From Ferrimicrobium sp. (GTDB taxonomy: Bacteria; Actinomycetota; Acidimicrobiia; Acidimicrobiales; Acidimicrobiaceae): a DNA stretch of 64,000 nt. This document shows, piece after piece, positions 9,124 through 17,000 of this stretch (its first letter is position 1; each line of letters begins with the position of its first letter). The notes under the pieces are model-generated. The model saw only the letters and a list, made by a program, of their open reading frames with translations. It ran no database searches and was not told where the DNA came from. A program made the translations under genes and the position numbers. The DNA lies in the NCBI RefSeq assembly GCF_027364955.1, contig NZ_DAHXOI010000002.1, positions 129,600 to 193,599 on the forward strand. Direction: 5' to 3'.

Positions 9124-9291
9124 TTACGAAGATAAGTCGGCAGTCTCGTCCTTGCGCCAACGACCCTTTTCTGTCGCGCGAGGCTCCTGCACCGTGAGTA
9201 GTTCAGCGTTGAGTTCGCACGTTGAATGATGATCGGTGCCATGACCAGGAACCGGATATCGCGCCGCTTTAACTTGGCCTCTCGCTTTCAT
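9124..9291 (-). CDS. Possible small protein downstream of the tmRNA-like RNA
   Basis: 55 codons from ATG at 9291 to TAA at 9124, very basic and hydrophilic (MKARGQVKAARYPVPGHG ... GRWRKDE). AAAGGACGG lies about 6 bases before the start, a fair ribosome site. It lies 34 bases past the 3' end of the tmRNA-like RNA on the same strand. Codon use looks coding, but the ORF is short and no homologue is recalled, so it may be spurious. Confidence 0.35.
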   Translation of the reverse strand: MKARGQVKAARYPVPGHGTDHHSTCELNAELLTVQEPRATEKGRWRKDETADLSS

Positions 9292-9324
9292 CGTCACCGT
9301 CCTTTAGCCGTTAATCACTTATCT

Positions 9325-9643
9325 TGGTGGAGGTGGCGGGAGTCGAACCCGCGTGCCGCGACCTGTCCTCAATCCATGTAATTTTGCCAAAGCCCCATAA
9401 CCTCTGCAGACCCACTTGATCACGGGAAATCTCACCATAGGTGATTGACAGTCAGGAATCAAGACCGAAGGAAGCATTCCTAGATCAACAGCCCTACGCT
9501 GCTTAAGGAACGGAACAATATCGGATCGGCCCTAGCAGGGACCAAACTGCATCCCAGGTGTTCGCTTCCTATGGCGAGCCTTCAATCTAATCCGATACGA
9601 CAAGGCCCTATAGGCTCGCGAGGTCGTTCGAACGGATCACTCC
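9325..9643 (-). ncRNA. ssrA: tmRNA-like RNA (ssrA candidate, divergent)
   Basis: The 3' end is a clear tRNA-like T-arm and acceptor: GCGGG TTCGACT CCCGC (9352-9336), then CACCTCC and ACCA ending at 9325. About 300 bases upstream GGAGTGATCC (9643-9634) can pair GGAG/CTCC and, with one bulge, TG/CA. CGACCT (9626-9621) can pair with AGGTCG (9364-9359) as the helix that closes tmRNA. A segment ATAGGAAGCGAAC (resume codon candidate GCG at 9565) resembles the bases around the resume codon of known tmRNAs. However, the encoded tag does not end in the usual LAA, and the acceptor pairing is imperfect, so this may be a divergent, or a damaged, tmRNA. Confidence 0.5.
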
Positions 9644-9737
9644 AACGAAAACTATCAGCAATCCAGAACGTCTCGATGTGTAAACACTGATCCATATTTC
9701 AACAACGACTCTCTCACGAGGTAGGCCATCCACTTGC

Positions 9738-10853
9738 CTAGGACCTCGGCCCGGATGTGTGTTGACTGGGCGGGCGCACAGTCGCCGCCCACGCTAGGAG
9801 CGGCGAGCCCGGGCGCGCAAATATGCCCCGCTGGGCGGCCTTGATCTGCCAAGTGTTGACACGCTCGACCCACGCAGCAGGAAGCACTCGATCTGCATCC
9901 GTCTTCGCGAGCGACACGAGCAGCGTCGGGCTGAAAGGCATAACCACGATATTCGCGCCACCAATCGGCATGCCTGCTTCGATGCCTTGGCGGAGGCCCG
10001 CCTGATCGGAGGTAATCACAGGAACATCCCCGATCAGGAACTCCGAATCGGCGGGTGGGCGAAGAATCTCAAGGCCAGCATCGGCTATTAAATCGGTTGC
10101 CTGCTTGAAGAGGTGGACTACACGGTACCGGAACATCACTCCGGAGTCTACGAGGTTGGCTATATCGTCATGGAATTTGCGTATGATCATCTCTTTCTCC
10201 GAGATGGCTGGCGCGCCGTCACTCCCGGTCTTCAGTCGGTACAGGGTGTCGACTAGTCCTGGACTGCTGCGAAGATTGTCTACTATCTCCGACAGCGACT
10301 GCTTCCAAAACTTATCGTCCAGATTCTTGACATCGAAGCTCCGAGCATAGTGAAGCGCGATCGCCTCCTTTAAGGTGTTCACATGCTCAGGGTGCTCGAA
10401 CAAGCACCCCGCCTCAGCCGCTGCGATTGCTGCGGGAAGATCGGTCTCGACCCTGCCCCAGACCTCCTCGGTCCGCCTGCTGTCGATCTTCACAAATCTG
10501 TCCAACTTCGCGACCCCCCGTGGTTCCACGTCGGGACGGAGGCCATACTCCGTCGAGTAGTGTCCCATCAACAGTCCCTTCGGAGTTGCCAAACGGAACC
10601 CCCGGAGCAGCGTTAGGGAAACGAGGTGTTGCTCGTCACGTCTCGGCGCGTTCGGATCGCTGCCAAGGGTCGCTTCATAAGCGAGCTCGTGCAACTCCTC
10701 CTCGCTCATTCCCGTTGCGGCAGAGATGGTCTTGATCTCGCTCAGGAAGCGGGGAAGGCCGTAGTTTAGAATGTATAGAACTGCGTTCTCGGGACTTTCT
10801 ACGCTCAGCAGCTTGCCTAGAAATTCATAGGCATGTTCGAGATATGTCGTCAC
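9738..10853 (-). CDS. DUF4238-family protein
   Basis: 371 residues matching my recollection of DUF4238 proteins: an N-terminal helical part with HYARS (about residues 166-170), and later the conserved FLIGDVPVIT segment (about 270-279) followed by a hydrophobic strand NIVVMPFSPTLLVSLAK. Biochemical function is unknown; such proteins often occur singly in accessory DNA. Its start overlaps the stop of the upstream Mrr-like nuclease gene by four bases (ATGA), so the two are translated together and probably act in one pathway. Family assignment is fairly sure, role is inference. Confidence 0.7.
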   Translation of the reverse strand: MTTYLEHAYEFLGKLLSVESPENAVLYILNYGLPRFLSEIKTISAATGMSEEELHELAYEATLGSDPNAPRRDEQHLVSLTLLRGFRLATPKGLLMGHYSTEYGLRPDVEPRGVAKLDRFVKIDSRRTEEVWGRVETDLPAAIAAAEAGCLFEHPEHVNTLKEAIALHYARSFDVKNLDDKFWKQSLSEIVDNLRSSPGLVDTLYRLKTGSDGAPAISEKEMIIRKFHDDIANLVDSGVMFRYRVVHLFKQATDLIADAGLEILRPPADSEFLIGDVPVITSDQAGLRQGIEAGMPIGGANIVVMPFSPTLLVSLAKTDADRVLPAAWVERVNTWQIKAAQRGIFARPGSPLLAWAATVRPPSQHTSGPRS

Positions 10854-12334
10854 GGATCAATCACTATCGACTTCGACCGTGACAATCGGACAGGACAGGT
10901 GGCCGGCAGCTCGACGGCCCAGAAGTCTCGATCGTCGTCCCAGTCAGCGATGGGATTAAATAGAAGTCCATCAGAGGTCCATGCAAGTTCGTAGCTCCAT
11001 AGTCGGTAAATCGCCTTAGGGCTTCGGAGTAGGTGCAGTGAACGGAGCGAGCAGATTATCAACTCCGAGTCCACCACCATCTTGGGCCAACCCTCCGGGG
11101 AGTCCAGTTGCCCGAGAGAAGTCCGACGGAATGGGTTGTCCGCGATCAACCCCACGACCCAGTCACCCTCGTTTTCATCGTGCTCTACGACGAATCCGAC
11201 GACATCCAAGATGACCCCCTGGTTTCCTTCGATGTGATATCGTGCGACCGATTTCTCACCACGGGGTCGGAAATACAGATTAGAAGTAATGCCAAACTGT
11301 TCGCAAAGATGGTGCAGCGGGGCCGGATCTATGGGCACGCCATTCAGCTGAAACGACAAAGAAGGTCGCCACACTACCCGCTCATCCCATGCTGCAAGCT
11401 GTCCAGTTAGGGTATAGAAGCCGAGTTCGTCATAGCTGTCGGCATAACAGAACTCCTCGGTGTGATGTAGGTCCAGAAGTCCCTTATAACGGGTCTTCCA
11501 GTCTGCCAATTGCGCAGCAAAGGCATCAGCCCCGGTGCCATGCCAAGTGTGCGCTGATTGTTGTATACTCCATCGACCACTACTTGTGACCCATCCAAGC
11601 GTTGCCAGTCTGTTCAAGAGTGCGAGTAAACCGTGCTCGTCAGTCACTTCAAGCGGGATGTCAAGAACCACTCCGAATCCCGCTCCGGGTACCCAATCGA
11701 TGTCGAAGAGTTCGCGCATGAAGATGAACCGGCCAAACCTACCTCCGCAGTAAAGCCAGCTTGATCGAGTCCCATCGCTGAGCACGAAAGTCTCTGGACT
11801 AGATGGGAGACTATTCGTCTGCTCTAGGGAGTTGACCTGTCGTTGATTCGACACAAAGATGGCCTTAGCGTGCGTAACCATGGCGTCACGCTTTCTCCGG
11901 AGCATGCGTGGAAAATCCTCCGCGTTACCTACGACTTGCTCCAACTCATCACCGGTGACTAGTAGGATCGGGCGCTCCGGCGTACCCTGGACCCTGTCGA
12001 TCGCCCCCTGGGTGAACCCCGAATAGCTCACGAAGAGCCCAAGGACGTTTGCTGCGGTACGTCGAAGCCGATCTTCAAGACCCTGAACCTCGGCAGGACC
12101 TGGCTTCCTCTTCCACCATTTCGCCTCTACAAGGTAGATCTGGCCGCCCATCTTGGCCAGGAGATCTACTTGCCGACTCCCTCCAACGCTTGGATTTTGG
12201 ATCACCTCAAAGTGGGCAGAGCGAAAAAGCGAACCGATGAAAGCCTCGAATTCGAAACCGCGCCGTCTTGGGTCAACGAGTACCTTCAACCGTTCCCAGT
12301 CCCTAACAATAGTGGACTCGTACCTCATGGTCAC
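10850..12334 (-). CDS. Mrr-like restriction endonuclease-fold protein
   Basis: 494 residues. The N-terminal 90 residues carry a PD-(D/E)xK nuclease core of the Mrr type: FEFEAF (E28/E30), QVDLL (D57), YLVEAKWW (E70, K72) and a following Q84 helix. This indicates DNA cleavage. The remaining 400 residues are not recognised and may sense the target; they contain many aromatic residues and no helicase or methylase motif. No methyltransferase is nearby, so it is either a modification-dependent nuclease or part of a two-gene defence module with the overlapping DUF4238 gene. It is first in the minus-strand pair; about 480 bp without genes separate it from csrA. Confidence 0.7.
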   Translation of the reverse strand: MTMRYESTIVRDWERLKVLVDPRRRGFEFEAFIGSLFRSAHFEVIQNPSVGGSRQVDLLAKMGGQIYLVEAKWWKRKPGPAEVQGLEDRLRRTAANVLGLFVSYSGFTQGAIDRVQGTPERPILLVTGDELEQVVGNAEDFPRMLRRKRDAMVTHAKAIFVSNQRQVNSLEQTNSLPSSPETFVLSDGTRSSWLYCGGRFGRFIFMRELFDIDWVPGAGFGVVLDIPLEVTDEHGLLALLNRLATLGWVTSSGRWSIQQSAHTWHGTGADAFAAQLADWKTRYKGLLDLHHTEEFCYADSYDELGFYTLTGQLAAWDERVVWRPSLSFQLNGVPIDPAPLHHLCEQFGITSNLYFRPRGEKSVARYHIEGNQGVILDVVGFVVEHDENEGDWVVGLIADNPFRRTSLGQLDSPEGWPKMVVDSELIICSLRSLHLLRSPKAIYRLWSYELAWTSDGLLFNPIADWDDDRDFWAVELPATCPVRLSRSKSIVIDP

Positions 12335-12763
12335 ACTAACACCTGCGATAGGGTCCGCTAGTCGCTCTCGGCTCGCCTGAGGTTTCCTCGAAATTATGCC
12401 ACCTATTCTTGCTCAAGGGTACACCACCTGCGCAGTATCGCTCAAATGTGCCCTCCTGTTCCCGTTGAACGCCACCCTCCTAGAGGGGTCAAAATGGACT
12501 GTTTGAACTTATAGTAGCAAGACTACAAGTCGCCTTCGTCTGAGTTGAATCGGTTCTATTATCAGGCTTGAGGCGGTTTGCTTGCTTCCCTAGGGCTACT
12601 TTGCGATCATAACACACTCCCTTACCCAATTTACATTTTAACTGTCACGCCATGACCAAGTCGCTGCTAGGCATTCCAATCTCGGCAAAAGGTGATCACG
12701 CTCTAGAACAGTCGTGTGCTATAGCCTCCAAACACTCCTTCTACCCCATTCACCCGCGCTGCC
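12335..12763. other. Intergenic region between nuclease gene and csrA
   Basis: A+T-richer stretch of about 430 bp containing the promoter region of the minus-strand nuclease gene and leading to csrA. No ORF, repeat or RNA structure could be supported. Confidence 0.4.
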
Positions 12764-12792
12764 TTGCCCCGACTCAATAGCAGTGGTATCGT
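12764..12792 (+). promoter_or_regulatory. Possible sigma-70-type promoter of csrA
   Basis: TTGCCC at 12764-12769 and TATCGT at 12787-12792 with a 17-bp spacer, 23 bp before the csrA start. The resemblance to consensus is moderate. Confidence 0.35.
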
Positions 12793-12815
12793 GCATCCAA
12801 GAGAGGGAGGCATGG

Positions 12816-12971
12816 ATGCTTGTACTAACACGCAAGGATGGCGAGAAAATCATGATCGGAGATGGCATCGAAATCACCATCGTCGAGACAAAGTCTGGTT
12901 CGGTGAAGCTCGGAATCGTGGCCCCACCAGAGGTAGCGGTCATGCGCGACGATGCGCGGGTCGTCAACTAA
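12816..12971 (+). CDS. csrA: Carbon storage regulator CsrA, mRNA-binding translational regulator
   Basis: 51-residue CsrA: MLVLTRKDGEKIMIGDGIEI, then strand-rich core with VKLGIVAP and the C-terminal VAVMRDDA helix. CsrA dimers bind GGA loops in mRNA leaders and repress translation, classically of motility and biofilm genes. The start at 12816 rather than upstream in-frame codons is chosen because the protein family begins MLVLTR and GAGAGGGAGG lies at 12801-12810. It converges with the Tad pilus gene cluster, only 34 bp away, so the neighbouring pilus mRNAs are candidate targets (inference). CsrA is uncommon in Actinobacteria and is mostly found with flagella there. Confidence 0.9.
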   Translation: MLVLTRKDGEKIMIGDGIEITIVETKSGSVKLGIVAPPEVAVMRDDARVVN

Positions 12972-13005
12972 CCCAAAACCAAGAGAATCGCCACTGTCGA
13001 CATGT

Positions 13006-13851
13006 TTAGCCCGGCATCGTAGTCTTTGGAACCACAGCCGCAGAGTTCGACGCCCACAGTCCGTAGACGTTCTGCGAGGCACCGGGTCCTGCGATCTCAA
13101 TGGTATAGCTGCCTGGACCGAACGTCTCAGACCAGAGGTTTTGTTGGGAGTCACCCGGCGTTTGATTGATCCCGTTGGTATCGGTGACATTAGGTTGTAC
13201 AACGCCGTTCACAGAGATGCTCGTTTCTCCATAGCAAGGGTGGCCTCCGGGTGGGATGCCATACGTGATGGTCGAAGACTGGCCAGCCGGGACCGTGAAC
13301 GAGTAACTCGCGTTTCCATTGACCCAGCCACCATCTGCCGATGGGCTCGCGTCAGAACCAGCCGCATAGGAATACCCGTACAGTTTGCGCCACCCAGGGT
13401 TGAGCGTGGTAGTACCTGCCGCAAAGATCGGTAGATTGGGTCCACTCGACGGTGAGCTCGTGTTGGTGGTCTGCACATTGGTTGCGTAGGTCCCGGTTGC
13501 GCTTGTCGTAGCGCTGACGGAGCCGAGAATCGGCATCGGCACCTTGAAATTGATGCTGCACGCATAGGAGTTCGTCGTTGCGCTGCATGACCAGTTGGTT
13601 ATGTAGGGTTTACCCGTGAGGAGGCCGGCGACAACAGCATTTGCCGCGGTCGCGTCCGCGGCTGATTGTGTACTCAATAACTGGTAGTTCCCCAGGGTGT
13701 TCAGGGTGCTGACGTCCTGTGCCGCCGCAGCAACCGCGGTCTGTGCAGCAGCATGCACCAGGATCGCGACATGGACGTAATCGAACACGCCCAACACCGA
13801 TGTGATAAAGATGCTGAACAACAAGACTGGGAAGAGGACGAATGCACCCAT
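13006..13851 (-). CDS. TadE/TadG-like pilus pseudopilin with extracellular domain
   Basis: 281 residues. One N-terminal hydrophobic helix (about 2-22, FVLFPVLLFSIFITSVLGVF) with the helical tail AAAQTAVAAAAQDV typical of TadE-like minor pilins, then a Ser/Thr/Gly-rich domain of about 200 residues with four cysteines expected outside the cell. It is the last gene of the Tad operon and starts one base into the end of the preceding pseudopilin gene. The long exposed domain suggests a tip or adhesin subunit, which is inference. Confidence 0.65.
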   Translation of the reverse strand: MGAFVLFPVLLFSIFITSVLGVFDYVHVAILVHAAAQTAVAAAAQDVSTLNTLGNYQLLSTQSAADATAANAVVAGLLTGKPYITNWSCSATTNSYACSINFKVPMPILGSVSATTSATGTYATNVQTTNTSSPSSGPNLPIFAAGTTTLNPGWRKLYGYSYAAGSDASPSADGGWVNGNASYSFTVPAGQSSTITYGIPPGGHPCYGETSISVNGVVQPNVTDTNGINQTPGDSQQNLWSETFGPGSYTIEIAGPGASQNVYGLWASNSAAVVPKTTMPG

Positions 13852-14276
13852 TACTCGGCCACCTGCTCTACCGGGACGCTAGCCGTCGCGGTCCAGGTGG
13901 TACTGATGTGTTTGCCGAGGAACGTTCCGAGATCGACGGTACAGACGCTTGAGACCACAAACGACTGACCAGCTTTCACTGGGACGCTCACGCTTAGAGG
14001 TGCACACTGGGTCTGTGCAGATTGTGGAATCGCCTTGGCAAACACCTCCTTTGCCACTGTGGTCGCCTGCGATGCTTGGGTAGGGAACTGGAACTGGGTT
14101 GCCGCTCTGGCACTCACGAGCGCTGCGTCATCAACCATGGTGCCCATGAGCGCGTACACGATCATCAGTACCGCAGCGACGATGAGGACAAAGGACAACA
14201 TGATGCCAAGCGTCATCTCCATCGTCGACACGAGGCCGCTCTGGTCGCTCAGTGTGTTTTGCAAGCGCGCTATCAT
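13851..14276 (-). CDS. TadE-like minor pseudopilin
   Basis: 141 residues. Short polar start, acidic residue before the hydrophobic helix (MEMTLGIMLSFVLIVAAVLM, about 19-40) and a small extracytoplasmic domain with two cysteines (about 92 and 113). This is the usual plan of TadE/TadF pseudopilins, processed by the prepilin peptidase. Its start overlaps the stop of the upstream pseudopilin gene by four bases. Confidence 0.65.
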   Translation of the reverse strand: MIARLQNTLSDQSGLVSTMEMTLGIMLSFVLIVAAVLMIVYALMGTMVDDAALVSARAATQFQFPTQASQATTVAKEVFAKAIPQSAQTQCAPLSVSVPVKAGQSFVVSSVCTVDLGTFLGKHISTTWTATASVPVEQVAE

Positions 14277-14710
14277 GAGGTTCGCCCGCCCTGCTGCCAG
14301 ATCGACACGGCCTTAGCGCTCCAGACGATCGGCATGTTAGCAACTGGGATCACTACCCGACGCTCGACCACAACCGTGCAGACGGGTTGAGCCGCAGAGC
14401 ATGGCTCAAAGACCACACAGGCGTTGGTATTGGGCGAGCACTGTGACTCGGAGGTGACGATACCAGTGGAGCCCGCCAGGAGATAGGTACTGCTCTCGGA
14501 CTTGGCCTCCGAATTGGCGAAGGTCGCCGTCGTAGAGGCCTCAATAGCTGCCAAGTGGTGAGCGACAATCGCAGATAGCGCCTGCGCACCCGCGGACCCG
14601 ATGAAGACTCCCCCAAAGACGAAGATCACCGTGAAGAGAAATACCTCCATCGCCAAGCCCAGCGCGTCATCGACTCCCCCATGGATACATCTGAGTCTTG
14701 TTCGCAGCAC
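14273..14710 (-). CDS. TadE/TadF-like minor pseudopilin
   Basis: 145 residues: basic N-terminus, hydrophobic helix preceded by a glutamate (MEVFLFTVIFVFGGVFIGSA) and a small domain with four cysteines. A GTG at 14752 gives a longer frame but lies at the foot of an RNA hairpin with no ribosome site; the GTG at 14710 has AAAGGA 8 bases upstream and is preferred. It sits immediately after the intercistronic hairpin that follows the major pilin gene. Confidence 0.6.
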   Translation of the reverse strand: MLRTRLRCIHGGVDDALGLAMEVFLFTVIFVFGGVFIGSAGAQALSAIVAHHLAAIEASTTATFANSEAKSESSTYLLAGSTGIVTSESQCSPNTNACVVFEPCSAAQPVCTVVVERRVVIPVANMPIVWSAKAVSIWQQGGRTS

Positions 14711-14751
14711 GGGCCTGATCCTTTCTTGATCTCGTAAGTCGAGCAACGCCA

Positions 14752-14781
14752 CTAGAGCGCGTAGGGGTTCACGCGCCCTAG
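14752..14781 (-). terminator. Intercistronic hairpin after the Flp-type pilin gene
   Basis: CTAG-A-GCGCGT, 8-base loop, ACGCGC-C-CTAG: a ten-pair stem with one internal A/C mismatch. It lies 18 bp after the pilin stop. There is no U-run, so it may act as an mRNA 3' stabiliser or partial terminator giving more pilin than downstream minor subunits (inference). Confidence 0.5.
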
Positions 14782-14798
14782 TGACTGTTGGCTCGGGG

Positions 14799-15047
14799 TT
14801 AAGGGAGTTGGCTAATCACGGTATTGGTTTTTGTCGTGGTACTTGTCACGCCCGGCGCGATGATGTTGGTGTAGAGCGCGATAGCGACGCCAGCGATCAC
14901 CATGATCCCGATGACCCATGCGATGGTGGTCGTTAAGTCTCCACTCTCGTCAAAGACCAATTGTTGCATTCGCATTGGCATGACCCTGTGGAGCCCTTCG
15001 CCAATCCAGGCACCAATAGTCGTGTACCAAACATAGATAGTAAGCAT
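14799..15047 (-). CDS. Flp/Fap-type major pilin candidate
   Basis: 82 residues with a short basic leader region (MRMQQLVFDESGD) and one hydrophobic helix (about 41-63, TTTIAWVIGIMVIAGVAIAL), the plan of Flp pilins. The acidic residue before the helix corresponds to the E/D needed for pilin assembly. It is preceded by a good GGGAGGTGA ribosome site at 15049-15057 and by a motif A site at 15096-15111, and followed by a hairpin, all consistent with a separately and strongly expressed major subunit. Confidence 0.65.
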   Translation of the reverse strand: MLTIYVWYTTIGAWIGEGLHRVMPMRMQQLVFDESGDLTTTIAWVIGIMVIAGVAIALYTNIIAPGVTSTTTKTNTVISQLP

Positions 15048-15095
15048 TATTCACCTCCCTCCCAGAGATACTCGTAATGGATTCTAACTAATCAT

Positions 15096-15111
15096 CTACA
15101 TATAGGTGTCT
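15096..15111 (-). promoter_or_regulatory. Motif A site upstream of the pilin gene
   Basis: Minus strand reads AGACACCTATATGTAG, 49 bp before the pilin start. It shares the CCTATnTnTAG core with the other motif A sites. Confidence 0.45.
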
Positions 15112-15123
15112 GTTCTATTTATG

Positions 15124-16002
15124 TCACAGTCCACCTTTCCCGAACGCAGATAACATAGGCACCATGATGAAGACCAACAGTGGCATGATCTGGAGTAGGG
15201 CAAATACCGAGAGCTTGGGTCGCTGAGCTTCGAGCTTCTTGGCATATCCTCGCATGAGTGACTGCTTCATCGTGCGCGCCTGTTGTAGGATCATGTCCGA
15301 GAGAGCATCCGGAGAGAAGAGCGATCCTCGCATGGTCTCACCGATGAGTTCGAGCTCGGGGATGGCCCAGTCTTGTCCAAGATCCAACATCGCCTGGGCA
15401 AGGCTCGCGTCCTCGGCGACACCCTCGCTGCTCATGGACTCAGCAGCACTATCGATACGCTCCTGGATCTCGCGGGTGATCCGGAACGCGACTGGCGAAT
15501 AGGTCACCTCCTCCATCTCGCGCAGGGCAATCTCTACAGGGTGAGTGCGAAGCTCAACACCAAAGACCATGAGATACATGGTGAGCACGGATCGGAAAGC
15601 TTCGCGTTCGGTTTTCGCCGTTCCCTCGATAGTTGCCTTTGTCAAGACCGTACTGACAGGTACGCTCGCTCCAGCTCCGATCACAAAGGCAATACCAGGA
15701 ATCAGTAGCCCGAAACCAGCGAGCGCCATCGTGAAGGCGACCGCGGCTGAGATGACCAAGCACAACACCAGACTGTTGGCGGTCTTGGCGTTGTAGTAGG
15801 TCGTGTCTCTGTCAAGAATAGCGAGCGCCTGGCGCAACTTTGGATCCTCGAGGGTAGTTCGGTAATGATTAACTCGCCCGACGAGATCGCGGACCCCAAC
15901 ACTCTTGGTGTCACTGCGGAACAACCACGTGATCCCCATGTTTCCAAGTACCACGACGGCGATGACCAACAGTGCCATCCCAATGAGGACATGACTAGTC
16001 AT
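15124..16002 (-). CDS. tadC: Tad pilus inner-membrane platform protein TadC
   Basis: 292 residues of the type II secretion F (GspF) fold: one helix at 5-25, two in the middle (about 84-125) and one at the C-terminus (LLQIMPLLVFIMVPMLSAFG). With TadB it forms the membrane platform on which the ATPase drives pilin extrusion. It overlaps the upstream tadB-like gene by four bases and precedes the pilin gene. Confidence 0.75.
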   Translation of the reverse strand: MTSHVLIGMALLVIAVVVLGNMGITWLFRSDTKSVGVRDLVGRVNHYRTTLEDPKLRQALAILDRDTTYYNAKTANSLVLCLVISAAVAFTMALAGFGLLIPGIAFVIGAGASVPVSTVLTKATIEGTAKTEREAFRSVLTMYLMVFGVELRTHPVEIALREMEEVTYSPVAFRITREIQERIDSAAESMSSEGVAEDASLAQAMLDLGQDWAIPELELIGETMRGSLFSPDALSDMILQQARTMKQSLMRGYAKKLEAQRPKLSVFALLQIMPLLVFIMVPMLSAFGKGGL

Positions 16003-17000
16003 TCTGTGACCTCCTTTCGATCCTCACTCTGGTGGGCAGATATGTTCCCAATCTGTTGTCCGAGCCTCTCTCTGAAGGTCTGTGGGACAATCAATCGCGT
16101 CTCGGCGAGCGGTGCAGAGAACTTGCGAAAGAGAAGGAGCAGGCCGACCGTGACCGCCTCGATCAGAACAAGGACGATGTTGCCAGAGATGGTGTGGTAG
16201 TAGGGCATGATGAAGTTTCCCATAAGTGCAGCTAGTGCGATCTCCATGATGACCACTGCAGGGAACATGATCTTGGCGATAGTGAAGATCTCTCGACGCG
16301 CACCGAGCGCGGTGTTCTGCTCGGCCAGCTCATCTTTGAGCTGCTGCTGGATCTGTGCCATGACCTCATAATCTGCGTCACCACCGCTTGAGGTGAAGTT
16401 GGCATTCACCATCGCTACCACCACGTCGACCTGGGGATCCTCTCGCTTGATCGCAAACAGGGTCAGTGCATCGCGTAGCCGGATGACATAGCCACCGATC
16501 GAGACGTTGGCTAGGTGTAGATTCTCCCGCAGATCCGCCGCGGCGTCGGATGGCAGTGACTTCGCTGAGATCATCAGCGACTCCCATGCTGTCTTGGAGG
16601 TTTGTAGGAGATATGAAAGCGTCTGAATCCATGTGATGTTGGCCTCCATGGATACCACGCGCGCCTCCATAGGGTCCCTGCCAAAGAATGCGCGGGTCAG
16701 ATACAAGATCACCGCCGAACCAACGGTAAGTACCGGCTGATGTGTGAAGATTGCCGCCCCAGCTCCGACCCCGAGAATAAGAACCCAGTCCTTAAGGGTC
16801 GTCCTGGCGATCGCAGATCTCGCTCTAGCGCGGGTCATGTTTGCAACGAGCTCGCCCCTGGTGGAGCGACGTTTGATTAGATACTGTCCCCAGAGATCGG
16901 TGACTCCCCACAGACCACCAAGCAGAACGAGCAGTCCCCCAAGGTAGAGGTAGATGGCGTACCTTTGTGCCACGGATCCAGTAATCATCGCCTGAACCAT
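15999..17000 (-). CDS. tadB: Tad pilus inner-membrane platform protein TadB
   Basis: 333 residues, GspF-like with hydrophobic helices at about 13-32, 75-95, 245-265 and 275-295. It is the partner of TadC in the pilus assembly platform. The gene starts at the end of the ATPase gene (one-base contact at 17000) and overlaps tadC by four bases, so the three are a translational unit. Confidence 0.75.
   Translation of the reverse strand: MVQAMITGSVAQRYAIYLYLGGLLVLLGGLWGVTDLWGQYLIKRRSTRGELVANMTRARARSAIARTTLKDWVLILGVGAGAAIFTHQPVLTVGSAVILYLTRAFFGRDPMEARVVSMEANITWIQTLSYLLQTSKTAWESLMISAKSLPSDAAADLRENLHLANVSIGGYVIRLRDALTLFAIKREDPQVDVVVAMVNANFTSSGGDADYEVMAQIQQQLKDELAEQNTALGARREIFTIAKIMFPAVVIMEIALAALMGNFIMPYYHTISGNIVLVLIEAVTVGLLLLFRKFSAPLAETRLIVPQTFRERLGQQIGNISAHQSEDRKEVTE

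Noticed and set aside
9325-9420. Ordinary tRNA gene at the CCA end
   Set aside because: The T-arm and acceptor are clear but no D-arm, anticodon arm or matching 5' acceptor lies within tRNA distance; the tmRNA-like fold fits better.
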